A DNA stretch of 64,000 nucleotides from Glossina fuscipes (lineage: Eukaryota; Arthropoda; Insecta; Diptera; Glossinidae), in contig NW_023998452.1 in the NCBI RefSeq assembly GCF_014805625.2, positions 974,308 through 1,038,307 of the forward strand, written 5' to 3'. A program made the translations under genes and the position numbers. Shown piece after piece: positions 51,046 to 62,479 of the stretch; the first letter of the stretch is position 1, and each line of letters starts with the position of its first letter. The notes under the pieces were generated by a model. It saw nothing but the letters and a program-made list of their open reading frames with translations, did not search any database and was not told where the DNA came from.

Positions 51046-52166
51046 ATTCAACAGGCCTTTGTAAAAAAGCCATCGATGCGAGAAGTAAGAATGAAGTAAG
51101 GAGTGCATAGCAAGCATCGTGCGAACAGCATTAGTCCCAACCAGTCTTAGCCAGTAAGTACTGACTTATATGCAAATATTACGTTGTGGTTTTTGAAGTT
51201 TAAGATGAAAGCTGTTATTAGAATGTGAGACAGTTTCAACAGCGTGCTGACTTCTCCACAGAAGTCCTTTCAAAGACTAACCTACGGATTCTAAGATTTC
51301 GTGTGAAATGCAAAAATTGCTATACTTAATATAGTCAGTAAAGGTACATCTAAGATTACTCTGGATGTACAGCATTTGCATTTGCCCAAATCGAAATCGA
51401 TCTCTTGCAAGCATTTCTTGCCCTCGAATATTATTTAATTCTCACAATCCCGTAACTCTACCGAAAACTCATATAGACAATGACATTCATAAATTTTACA
51501 ATAAAAAAATCCTAACCTAATTCTCTTGACTTCTGTTAATTCATTAGCTTTTTCGCGATCGCTAATCATTTACATTTTTTTTGTTTTCCTACAAACCCAT
51601 AAAACAACTGCAGCTTTTTTTAAATTAATCAAGCCTTAGCAATAATAATTTTACAGAAAAATTAAACTGTGTTTTAATAAAGAGCCACTTGTGCAAGTTT
51701 TCAAAAAGAAATTGTGTAATTTCCTCTGTCTTGATCATGAAGAAAATTTTTTATGATATAATCGAGCGCTTTTATTCGTATTCGATGCTCTAACGTTCTT
51801 ACTGTTACTGTATGAGTTCAAGATTCGATCTGATAAGGAAGAAAAGGGACTCGTGTAATGTGATTGGAGTCAAAAAAAAAAAAAAAAAAAAAATGTTAAA
51901 GATCACATGAAAAATGCTATACATTATCTCGATTACAATTATTTGTTTATTATTTGTTTTTTTCATTTCAGAGAAACTTAAAGTATCTTATGATCAATAC
52001 GAACGCATTTAGCAAAATAAACAACTTAAAAAAAAACTAAAAAAAGAGAACAAAGTAATAAGTATTCCTATTCCTAGAGTGTATAGTAATTAGTGTGAAA
52101 ATGAAAGCAAAAACAACGATCGGTAGTTAGAGAGAAAAGTGCGACTGATATGGAAGACGCGAAATA

Positions 52167-54510
52167 TTAATAAACGCCGTTTATATTATTATGGGCAGAC
52201 GGTGAATTAGTCTCTTGAACATCTAAACGTCGTCTAGGCGAAGAATATGTACTTGACGAATTTATGGTCGAACGACTGCCGCTAACTTTTTCCGCCTCAA
52301 TACGTCCTGAGAGGAAAGAAGCTACACGTTCCTACAAATTTTTTATAGAAAAAAATATTATTATAAAAAATTTTAAAATATATATTTTCATTTATCTCTT
52401 TTTAAACTTACCAAGTATATGTTGGTTAAGCCTTGAAGATCTGAATAGAAGTTAATCATACGTTTGAGTAACGTTTCCGCCTCTTCTTTCGACATATGTT
52501 TGACTTTATCCAATTTGGTGATAGTTATAAGACGATTATTAATATAGGCAAATTGATGGATAACTTCCAACGTAGTGTGCGACATGGTTCTAAAAAATTT
52601 TGAAAAAAAAAAGAAAATGAAAAATTTTAAAAAACGAAATGCATTCGTGAAAAGTGTAGCTCATTACTTGGGTAAATGTGCAGCCACGTTAACACCAAAA
52701 TTAACCAAGTGAACAACAAGCCGAGCTGATTCCCGGGTCAATAATACAATTAGTTGTTCCAGAGAAGCCGGTCTGGCTTGATTTTCAGGTTCATCTGCAC
52801 TTAAGTAATTCCATAGCTCCTTTGCTTTCTGATAAGCTAATTTCGGATCGGTAGCGATCTAAGCAACGTAAAAAAGAAGAAAAAAAAAAAACAACCGTTA
52901 TCGCAGATAGTTCAATTCATATCGTATTTAGAATAAGCAATTACCAATTCGGCTGCGTATATAAGAATATGTATCGCTTCTTTACTTTGCTTCTTCAATG
53001 CTCTAGCCTCGGCTATTGTCCTTTGGGTTAAGCGTCTTTTCAATTTGCGTGAAAATCGTTGACTATGCCTTATAGCATTCATAGCACTTCTTGTACTTGT
53101 CGTATTAATATTGGGTTCCTCTTCATTCGCTGCTGAAAGTAACGATTATATAGACATATAGATTATCACAGAGGTCAGAGGTCTGTCGTTAGACTTAAAG
53201 AAATAAACGAGTTATATAACGTTTAGAGAAAGTCTTTGATTTTCATCTCTCGTAAATCAATAAACAAAACTATTGTACTAACTTTTTTTCGTTTGTAAAC
53301 ACCTAAGCTGATCAATCAAGACTTTTTTTATATGGGTGTCAGTTGAGATCACTTTCAAACTTAAGTCCCATAGTTCGAGATATACTTATAGAATAATAAC
53401 GTTTTATCTTGATTTGTGCAAAGATAAGCGCTACAAAAGCGGACTAATAAGCATATCGCCCCAGACTATACATTGAATCAGAATTTTATGCTGCTGAGTC
53501 CCTTAACACAAGTCATCCAAGGTAAGCGTACAATTTTTACTCAATTTTTGCAATAGTGAACGTTTCAAAAACGGATGAATCGGCTCACTGTCTCAATATA
53601 TACATCAATCCACCAACTTATGCTGCTCAAGAGTAAGTAAGCTTGATTGGATATTCAAAGGATAATTAAACCCCGTTTCTGATAAATAGGGAAGTAATCT
53701 TTGCCGATAGGAAAAGCCTGCACATATTCTGAATTGGTTTGGCATTCCACATAAAAGTTGTCCATTGAAAAAACTTTCGCTTAATCCTTTTCCCCCTTAA
53801 CTAGATAACATCATTGCTTGTTTGCATGTAAAAAGATTCCAAGATCTTCTAGATATTCTCGGTAATATAGCTTTTTTTGCCACGTTTTTTTCTCGTTAAA
53901 AGACAGTCTCTCTCTCATATATATGTATATATAAAAAAGCAAGCTTTAAATATTCTTTTACACTTACCGTCTGTTTGATCTCCATCTATTGGAACCAAAT
54001 ATTTATCAACAAATTTATCGCCGGCTTGAAGTGCACCCTCTAAACGTTCTGCTGCATAGTTCGTTATTGAACTATCCAGTACGACGTTGCGTATTTGTTT
54101 CATAGAATCGGCTCGCTTTAGAACCGGTTTAACCAAACGATCGGACATGTACTCCTTGGTATTCCAGTACATCTTGAAGGGGGATCATATAACTTATACT
54201 TCATATAATTGTTTATAGAATTTGTTTTTGTAAAACCTACCAATTCCGGTGGTAAATAAACTGAAGGTATACGTTGCTCTAGGACATCTAAACTTTTGCA
54301 CATAACATTATCTAAACGTTTAAGGGGTGATTCAAATAATTTAACGGCCGGTTGTACCGATTCATAAGCCGAGAAGATTGTCATTTCGGCCGTTTCGAAA
54401 TACCAATTGAAGAAACGATTGCTCTTCTTGATCTTGCCATAGAGGCCTTCGGCCCGTTTTAGGCTCGTTTCGACCAATGGTATACTGCTAATCCGATCGA
54501 ACCATTCCAT
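52167..54510 (-). CDS. Lsd-1: Lipid storage droplet-1 (perilipin)
   Basis: Minus-strand exons: 54510-54241, 54172-53968, 53132-52945, 52858-52668, 52589-52412 and 52331-52167, giving 398 residues from the first ATG. Perilipins coat lipid droplets and control access of lipases. In flies Lsd-1 is the fat-body perilipin linked to hormone-stimulated lipolysis. The PAT region is clear (DRISSIPLVETSLKRAEGLY, YESVQPAVKLFE, LDNVMCKSLDVLEQR). It is followed by MYWNTKEYMSDRLVKPVLKR, the basic RFSRKLKRRLTQRTIAEARA helix and a C-terminus ending NNINGVY, as I recall for Drosophila. The N-terminus is uncertain. The frame is open for 14 codons upstream (to SNKLH, resembling the fly leader), but there is no ATG before a stop, so a small upstream coding exon ending near 54535 may exist. 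Intron 2 is 835 bases; the others are 68-85. Confidence 0.94.
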
Positions 54511-56560
54511 ATGCAATTTATTACTAGTTGTGTTCGCTTTAATTATGAAAATTATTTAATTATTTTATTAATAAAAACCCAAAAAAAGAAAAAAAAAAAA
54601 AATTTAATAAAAAAAAAAAACAACGTTGCTAACCCACCCATTATCTTGATTAAAAGATTTTCGTCAGATAGATCTATTTTGAGAGACACTTTCCGCTTGG
54701 AAATGAGTTGAGCAAGTGATGAGGATACTTGGTTTATTTGGAGCACTTTTCAAAAACCGTTCGTAATCACAATCTTTGCTGATCAATTTTAAGGCGACTA
54801 CAGGAACTCGAGCCTGCTAGCTTAACGTTTCCCGTTCAACTGAATTTTGCAATAAATTGCAAAACCTCTGATTAAGAAATTTTCGCAACAAGCCTAAAAG
54901 GAAAAAGAGAAAGAACCGTTATATAGTTGTCCACCAGATTAGTTTACGCTAAGAAAGCAAAGCGATCAAAGACGAATCTTACAAGTGCGCATAACATGAG
55001 GAAATTTGTTCTATAAAAAATTTATTTAAAAAAAAAATTTTAAAAAAGGAACTTGATCCTTAAGGGTTCTCCTTTATAAGTCGAATAAGCTTTTCTTCGA
55101 TTTTATCTTATAGGGCAGATATTCAGATGCTTAATTCGATGATTGGCACGTAAAGTAACGCTATCTAACGCTTCTTGTTAGGAGCTAAATAAGCTCGATC
55201 GATGCCAGCTTTAGATCAAGATCAATCAAGAAAACCGTTTCCATCTTGGGCTGAATCAAGAAGGCCCTTAAGTCTTAAATAATTCCATTCTTTTAAATTT
55301 TAAACTAATGTCTATTATTGATATCAGATTATTAAATGCCTTCTAGAGTGGTAAGATTTTGTTGCGGGCAATTCGAGCCTACTAGGGATGTTTTGGTAAT
55401 AAGTAGAAAAGATTTCAGTCCATCACCTACATAGGGGTTCAGATTAATGAAAATTTGAAAATTGATGATTAACTTTCCATCCCTTCCTCAGATTATTTCG
55501 GCTTCTAACTTGGCTTTCGAGAACTATTCTCCGCCTTTTTTCTTCCCACATATTTTCTAGCTTCCGGACAAAGGAGTGACATACAAATTGGCGGACTTGA
55601 TTAAATTAACTTCAAAGATCTTGTTGTTGTGCAATATAAATGAATTTTGTATTAGCTCTGTGATAGGTGCACATGGGCGTTACAAATCGCATGACGAAAC
55701 GCGGATACCTTTGTCATTCGATGATGGGTAGAATGAAAGCAAAAATAACCCTGTTAACCTCATAAACTGATAAGAGTTGCCGGCTACCAGACCGATATGT
55801 GTCGATGACAGTGAAATGATCGCAAAGTTATTCGTCTCGTATGCACACACATACACAATTGTAAATATTTATTGCAATTGCAATTGTAGTTTAATTTGTA
55901 TTAAAGTCCATGTTGTCGTTTGCCGTTCGCTGTACGCTTGTCGAATTTTATCAACGGTTAAATATTATGCTTAAATTAATTTCTATATTTGGTCGTGTAC
56001 ATAAACTTGTAAAGGGAGAATGAATCATAAATTTTTTTAATTTTTTTAAAACTAATTAACAAAATTTATATAAAGCGTTAAATAGAGTTCCATAGGTTAA
56101 GTAAATGCATTGATAAAGGCTTTAAATTGATCGAAGGAAACATGTAAGCTCTTAGTTACAGACCGAGGCAATTGCGGCTCTTTGCCTCTTAAGGTAAATG
56201 ACTCGGAGGCAGGCGCAGAAAGTTTAATTATTGCCTACTACTAGTCTTCATATTCCATATTGAGCTTTCAGATCTCACCTCCTCGTAATCAGTCAATGGC
56301 ATTATCGAATGCTCAGAATTTTTCGATGCAAAAAATGCAAGATTTCAGCAGTGGTAGGATTGAAAAAGTTAGTGATAGCCTGGATATCAGCTATATTGCT
56401 GCAACAAAGATGCCAGCTCCTGTCGTTCTCCTCATATCAGTGATCTAACTCTCATGAATGTCGTAGGCCCTTAATCGAATAGAATTGCTTTTTAAATCAC
56501 AGAAGTGTTTGACATCAAAAACGAAAAGAAACTGGTCTTCTATCATATGCTGAAAAGGGT

Positions 56561-56597
56561 TCTCCTCCTCCTCCTCCTCCTCCTCCTCCTCCTCCTT
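56561..56597. repeat. (TCC)n microsatellite
   Basis: About twelve perfect CTC/TCC units followed by a TTCTC transition. Confidence 0.9.
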
Positions 56598-57719
56598 CTC
56601 TTCGTTCTCAAGCAACCTTCTCTTCGACCTCAGCCTCCATTGTTGTAAATAAAGTAATCCTAAGAAAGTAAATTCGATTCGCGAGTTCGATTAAACTTGA
56701 TTCCACTGAAGAAGGTCCACCAACTCGACGAGATCATTCTGTTTGGGGCAACAACACTCTGTCAAGTACTAGGTCTTTCATTTCTTTCTTTACATCCTGT
56801 TTCTTGATTTAAGGTTTCCGAATAGTGTATTGCCTGTAAATTAAAATGTAAGTTATATAGTCTGGTCACCTTAGAAAGTACGTAAAGGAAACTCTTATCA
56901 GTCAGTCTGTTTGTCAAGTTGTACTTTGTATTTTAACTCATCCCATAAATGTTGCATTTAAAAGTTAACATAATTTTACATTATGCGCGAATTTTTTCTT
57001 AGACTTCATATGACTTTAACTTACTATAAATAAAGCACTCGCATCACTCTTTATGCATCAGAGGAGACGCATCGATCATCATTTGTTTATGAAAGCGGTA
57101 AGTGAGGATTTCTCTTTGGCCCAAAATATATCACTGATCCGAATCTCATCAAAATATTTCGAATATTGCGAAGTTCGTGTCGAAAATAAATGACTCAGCT
57201 CATAGAAATTTACTATATTGCAAGGGGTCCGAAAGAGCCCAGTAAATTTATATGCCAACAGTACGAGCTTAATACCGTGTTTTTGTAATAACTATTCTGG
57301 GCTAATCAATATGTCACAAAATATTAAAAAATAGGCTTTATGGGCACTTAGAGGCTTTTTATCCCTTGCAAGGACACTTATATGCCCTTGGGTTAAAAGA
57401 TGTGCCCATTCAAGTCAAACTTTTAGCGCCAAAATACAATGTTTCTCAGATTTTTAGTAAGAAATATCGAAAAAGGGTAGATTTTTTCAAAATGAAGCTT
57501 CGTACAGGAAGCAGTGTGTATCCGTTCCTCCTTCGGAGGTCTTCGTTCTTGGGCCAAGGCAAAATATATCAAGAATTGTGATTTGCATATAGGAGACGGA
57601 CGGATATGCTTAAATCGCTTCAAGAAGAAGATTCTTAATAATAAAACGAATAAATAACTATAGCACTCTAACTACCCTACACCATCGTACAGTTATCCAT
57701 TTATCGCCAATTAGAAACT

Positions 57720-57960
57720 ACGCGCTAAAGGAAAAGTGTTCGAAAAAGTGACCCGATCCGAATCATTTTCAATAGCACTCGGCTTTGAGCCAAAATCCTT
57801 CTCATCAAAAAATCTTAAAAAGTCCGGCCTGTAATTTGAACAAAAGAACACAAGATGGATGGACGGGCGGAATCATTTTCTGAACCGATTGATTTAAAAA
57901 AAGTAGGCCTATTCCAAGTCCTTCCGGCTGTCGGATACATCCACGCAGACTTAACATATG
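57720..57960 (+). repeat. Dispersed repeat, body and tail module copy
   Basis: Contains CGAAAAAGTGACCCGATCCG, CATTTTCAATAGCACTCGGC, TTCTCATCAAAAAATC and the tail GGCCTATTCCAAGTCCTTCC then GGATACATCCACGCAGAC, matching the copies at 19390 and 27300. The overlapping frames at 57805-58068 are rejected. Confidence 0.55.
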
Positions 57961-59559
57961 ATATGCCACGATGTGTGCCGCAGTAGGATATAGTGACTTT
58001 TTCTTCCCCAAGGGTGTAATAAAATATATCAATCCGCCAAAACAAATCGTAAATCGACGGTTCAACATATTATTTACAAAAATCTTCCTAGTAGAGACAC
58101 TTGCATCGACTTACACGGTCTTCGTGTTTATTCTAAGTTTCAAACACTCCCTAAATTTATTTAAAAATATGAACGTCAAAGATTCCTTACGGGTTAAGTA
58201 TAACTCCCGGTAAGTATATAAGAAAATGTAATTTCTTTTTTTTTTGTAGAAAGATTTGTCAAGATTTGTCTCCTAGTAAGTTCAATATTTGATCTAACCC
58301 TAAAGAAAGGACCGTGAGAACATGTTGAGTGGGGCAACAATTCGAACATGATTTCATGTAATTTTGCTGTCCCTAACTGATCAATGCGACTCCGCCTTCA
58401 TTCTACACGACTTCGGTTTGAAAAGCAGCTTTCCTATGTCCAAATTTTCGCGCAGAACAGTCCCCGCATTGACAAGGAAGACGTTTACAACAGTGCTGGG
58501 AATTATTGATCAATGTTTTATTACTTGCACTTATTCCCGGCATTAATAATCATTTATGCTTGCTTTAGTTCGTAATCAGTCAGACGTCTTTAATGGCTTG
58601 TATTTAATTTCAATAAACTTTCATACGTATATTCATATGAGCAAATATGTTTGTTTAACATGCAAGCAACCCGTTTTGTATATACATTTTTCATTTGTTT
58701 TTTTTTATTTATTTATTTTATTTTTATTTTTTTATTATTTATACATGCTATCACGATTAGTTGGCCATATTTGCGTCCACTATCAGGCTTTAACTTTATA
58801 TAGTGCATATTATCTTATTTATAAATACTCTTTCTGCTTCTGCATAAGGCGAAGAGAATCGTGGACATAGGGTGAACATTCATTAAAGCAATCTCTATAA
58901 TCCTCTTCATTTTTTCTTTTGGCTGTAAATTTTTCCGAAAATCAACATTTTTCCTATTCAATTAAAATGATCCCTTAAATGAATAAATATATAAAGAAGT
59001 GTTATAACAATATGGGTATGGGCGTGGCACAATTTGAAATTTTGTATATTTTCTGTTACTGAGAACTTTAAAAATGTTTTTCTCAAAACACGGTTTTTCA
59101 AAACGAAGCGTATCCAAAACTTTTCATTCATTTCAATCGAATTTTTATATCCCACCCTGATAGATGAAGGGAATTATTTGCTATTTTTTAGATATAAATT
59201 CGCACCAGAGATGTACTAGAGATAGTAAATCGATTGCAGTAATCTTCATAGGTTCAATATGAGCATCACGCACTTACATAGTAAGAAAAGAATTCTATAT
59301 CTTGCGCTTGAAATACCCAGTGGGAGTTAAAATTGAAGACAGCAGTCCGTTATGCGTGCGTAGCCGTTTCGGAACAGTAGGCGCAATATCACATTTTATA
59401 GCTTCTTTACAAGTTATGAAGTGGCTTAATGTTTATACAGACCTGGCTGCAGCAATAAATATATTTTTCCTTATCTTGTAAAGGTTTCCTTTTTATATCC
59501 TGCACACACTTGTGGTAGAGCATGAATAGAGAACCCAATAGGACTTAAGGCAGACCTAC

Positions 59560-59710
59560 CTTCTATTATGACATTGCCGGCCTGTCCGTCCGTCTGTTCG
59601 CCTGTTGTCTTTCCACGTACTTTTGAGCTTAACCGCATATCTTGGGACCACATTTTCCCAAATTTAGTGCTACGACATGTTTTGAAACCGGACCATTTTC
59701 TCGACTACTT
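59560..59710 (+). repeat. Dispersed repeat, 'head' module fragment
   Basis: Opens with GGCCTGTCCGTCCGTCTGTTC and continues with a CACGTACTTTTGAGCTTAAC word and ATCTTGGGACCACATTTTCC, an arrangement similar to other head copies but more diverged. Confidence 0.35.
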
Positions 59711-61521
59711 CTATGTTTGCATTCTGTGCAACTTGTTTGGATATATAAATGAGTTTAAACTATAAACGAAAATGAGAAGATTTTAATTATTGTCATTATT
59801 CTCACAAGCGACTGAGAGTCACATCGTGATATGATCCGTTATAAGAACATGGGCTAAGTTCAGTGTTAATATCTAAACAAAGGTAAAGGTGTTTCCCTTC
59901 CTTCTGAAACGCTCTTTTGGATTCATTTTAATTCTATTGAAATATTCTATTGCCTTTTATAAGTCCATTTCTTCTGCAAGAAAATAAAAGAGTGACGAAA
60001 GCGCGGAGATTGGATCTCACAAGCAGGTGATTCCCAATAACCTTATGATGCTGGCACAATTATTTACCGAGATAAAGAAATTTATTGGCAATATATCAAA
60101 ATTTCCTTATTATTTCTCATAACTCAAAATGCTTTCGTTTCGAGTTTTCTTCTTCAACCCCGGTACGGATCTGCCACTACTTGAGGAAATTGGTTATAAC
60201 CCCCCACAAAATAAGGTCGAAATATCATATACTTCTTTCCTAATGTTTTTTTTAATCCCACTTTTATTCGATACCAAAAAAGGTAGGGGGGAAGGGAGGC
60301 TCAAAGCATCGAAAACGCTAATTATTTTTTATTACTTTCCTAGAAATGCTCGTTAGAAGTCCTTTTTTTATCCTTTTCACACATAAGATACTGACCCGGC
60401 ATAATCTTGTATGTGTGTCTGTTTGTCTTTTCATCCGCTAAAGATATTGTAATATAAAAATCTTTTGTAAATAACATATATGTATACATGTAGTCACACC
60501 TAATAACACCCGTAATCATGAATGAAGATCATCCTTGCTTTAATGAACGTTGACATATGAGAGCGTCTTTCCGGAAGGTAAGCTGTGTTTGCGAAGCGAA
60601 ATACATTACTGTGTCGGCAGAAAATGACGACGATCTTAACCTGAAAAAGTAAAGTAAGGAAATTCAATGTACATATGCGATTAAGACTAATTTAAGGAAA
60701 GACTTATCTAAAATCCATCATTGATCCACCGACCATTAAAGAACTCGTATCGTATACGTTTCTGAACGTTGGGAAATATCGGTTGAATCTCTACTATCTT
60801 TGAGAATGCAAGGAAATGAACTTTTGAAGTTTTCTTCATCTCTTTATTTAGTTTATTCCATTTCTAATAAAAACGTTAACACTTTAATCGCTTCAGAGTT
60901 CGCCTTACCTTTTAATAACTTTTGTTGTTATTATTAAAATAATTTCTTGGCTTCAATTTAATTTTTCAATATACACATACTATTTTTTTTTTCCTCTTTT
61001 TCTTTACTAAAAGTTTTAGAGAAGGCGTATATGCACATCTATCATTAATCATCCTGTCGTTTTTAACTTTTCACTGCCTCGCACATGTATAAAAAACTTA
61101 CAAGTTGGAGAATTACAAAGTTGAAGCTTACAAAGGGATTCAAAAGTTGCGTTCTTTGTGGTACGCAACGGTTCATTGGAATTGAACGGTTTCGTGGCGA
61201 CGGTGAGTTGCAGTATCCAAAGACGAAAATAATGCTCATTCCAAAGGGACCCCTTTTCAATTTTTAACATTTTTCAATTCGTTTATTACGGTTTAAGCAA
61301 AAATTAAGATAAAAAATTTCATTTTTCAAAGCAACTGTTTTTAAAAGGCACACTGTCACAGTTTGAAAAGCATTGTCAAGCAAATGGTATTTCAAAGTAA
61401 CAATAAATAAATGCGATTTGCACTTAGCAATACCAATATTTCATTTAATTCGCTAATACCGAATTTAACATCTCTGTTGTGTGTAGAAATAGTTATTTAA
61501 GAAAAATTATTATATTTGTTT

Positions 61522-61531
61522 AACAGCTGTG
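61522..61531. promoter_or_regulatory. CAGCTG E-box upstream of the LYR/MTRFR locus
   Basis: AACAGCTGTG lies 93 bases upstream of the LYR ORF start. The same core occurs upstream of the OVCA2-like/TFAM pair and of REXO2, as expected for a Drosophila-type housekeeping core-promoter E-box. Confidence 0.4.
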
Positions 61532-61623
61532 CCTACATGAGAATTCGCATTATTTCAGCGCCATTTTTATCTTTGCGATAAATGAAAATTATTTTCATTT
61601 TTAATAAATAGAGGAATAAACAA

Positions 61624-61892
61624 ATGTCTTTGCCCAGCAAGCAGCAAGTTTTACGTTTATATAAGCATTTAATTCGCTACGGCAACCAATTAATTTATAC
61701 AGACAAAAAATATTTCTTAAATAGAGTTAGAGCCGAATTCAAAGAGAATTGTAAGGAAACAAATCCTGAAAAAATCGAGTTCAGCTTTAAGGTAATTAAA
61801 CTCACTTATACACACTTGTATATTTAGTTAATTACAATTACAATCCTTCGTAGAGAGGTGGAGCATTATTGCGTAATGGGAGAGTGGTTTAA
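61624..61892 (+). CDS. LYR-motif microprotein, MIEF1-microprotein-like
   Basis: Two exons (61624-61791 and 61854-61892, phase 0, donor AAG/GTAATT, acceptor CGTAG) encode 68 residues. The LYR-type signature is QVLRLYKHLIRYG at residues 8-20, followed by LIYTDKKYFLNRVRAEF. The order LYR, YTD-x-x-YF, R-x-EF, then a short C-terminal GGALLRNGRVV matches the human MIEF1 microprotein (about 70 residues, ending in a NGKLG-type segment), more closely than LYRM2 or LYRM9. That human protein binds acyl carrier protein and MALSU1 on the mitoribosomal large subunit and helps assembly. A role at the mitoribosome is therefore inferred. Its stop is only 36 bases before the MTRFR ATG with no room for a separate promoter, so the two are probably on one mRNA. 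The ATG context (ACAAATG) is good. Confidence 0.75.
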
Positions 61893-61928
61893 TCGAACGC
61901 ACGTAATCGTAATGAAATAAGCGCAAAT

Positions 61929-62399
61929 ATGTTAAAACCCTTAGTTAAGTATTTCAATTTCATGCCGAAACCTGTTTCACAAATTTGCCTCCTGACTAGT
62001 GTACGTGCGAAACAAGATGTGGATTATTCACGCTATCCTACATTAAATGAAGATGATTTAGAGGAACACTTTACACGAGGCAGTGGCCCAGGAGGTCAGT
62101 CAGTTAATAAAACTTCGAATTGCGTACTTTTACGTCATATACCCACGAATTTAGTTGTGAAATGTCATACACATCGTTTAGCATCAAAAAATCGTAAGGA
62201 GGCTCGTAAGCTATTATTGGAGAAGTTAGATATGCACTTCAATGGTGAAAACTCCGTACAGGCACAATTGAAAGCTTTGGAAAACAAAAAAGCTTTAGAA
62301 CGCAAACGTAGGCAAAATAAGTTAAATGAAATGAAGCAAAAATGGAAAGAACGTGAACAATATGAAGCCAAAGACCTTAAGCCAGACGAGGAAAAATGA
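61929..62399 (+). CDS. MTRFR: Mitochondrial translation release factor in rescue (MTRFR/C12orf65 family)
   Basis: A single-exon reading frame of 156 residues. It is a short class I release-factor-like protein without codon-recognition domains. The catalytic loop is RGSGPGGQSVNKTSN with GGQ at residues 55-57. It is followed by the conserved VVKCHTHRLASKNRKEAR segment and a long basic helical tail (LERKRRQNKLNEMKQKWKER) that would enter the ribosome or bind rRNA. The first 28 residues are basic and hydrophobic, consistent with a mitochondrial presequence. In humans the protein works with MTRES1 to release the peptide from split, stalled mitoribosomal large subunits. The start follows the LYR ORF by 36 bases, and a two-codon ATGAAATAA lies in that gap at 61912. 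It converges with REXO2, with only 80 bases between the two stops. Confidence 0.93.
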   Translation: MLKPLVKYFNFMPKPVSQICLLTSVRAKQDVDYSRYPTLNEDDLEEHFTRGSGPGGQSVNKTSNCVLLRHIPTNLVVKCHTHRLASKNRKEARKLLLEKLDMHFNGENSVQAQLKALENKKALERKRRQNKLNEMKQKWKEREQYEAKDLKPDEEK

Positions 62400-62479
62400 A
62401 ATTAATTTTCAAATTCTTTCTTTTCATTAAGACATGATATTCTATTGCGACAATTTGCTACTAATTCGACAATTATATC

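Larger units (their letters stand above)
49451..52166. other. Interval between secreted protein gene and Lsd-1
   Basis: No gene recognised. It holds two clusters of a CGCTTATTCTCA-type repeat in opposite orientation (about 50025-50225 and 50815-51045), a 25-base tandem repeat (50908-50980), a poly-A run near 51870 and the Lsd-1 3' UTR. Confidence 0.6.
54511..61623. other. Repeat-rich interval between Lsd-1 and the LYR/MTRFR locus
   Basis: No gene recognised over 7 kb. It contains the Lsd-1 upstream region (with a 14-codon open extension of the Lsd-1 frame), a TCC microsatellite (56561-56597), dispersed repeat copies (about 57720-57960 and 59560-59710) and many short random frames. The three overlapping frames at 61049-61270, open on both strands, have no family match. 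Confidence 0.6.

Noticed and set aside
61049..61270. Three overlapping frames open on both strands
   Set aside because: Open on both strands without recognisable protein or splice sites; likely chance in a slightly GC-richer patch.
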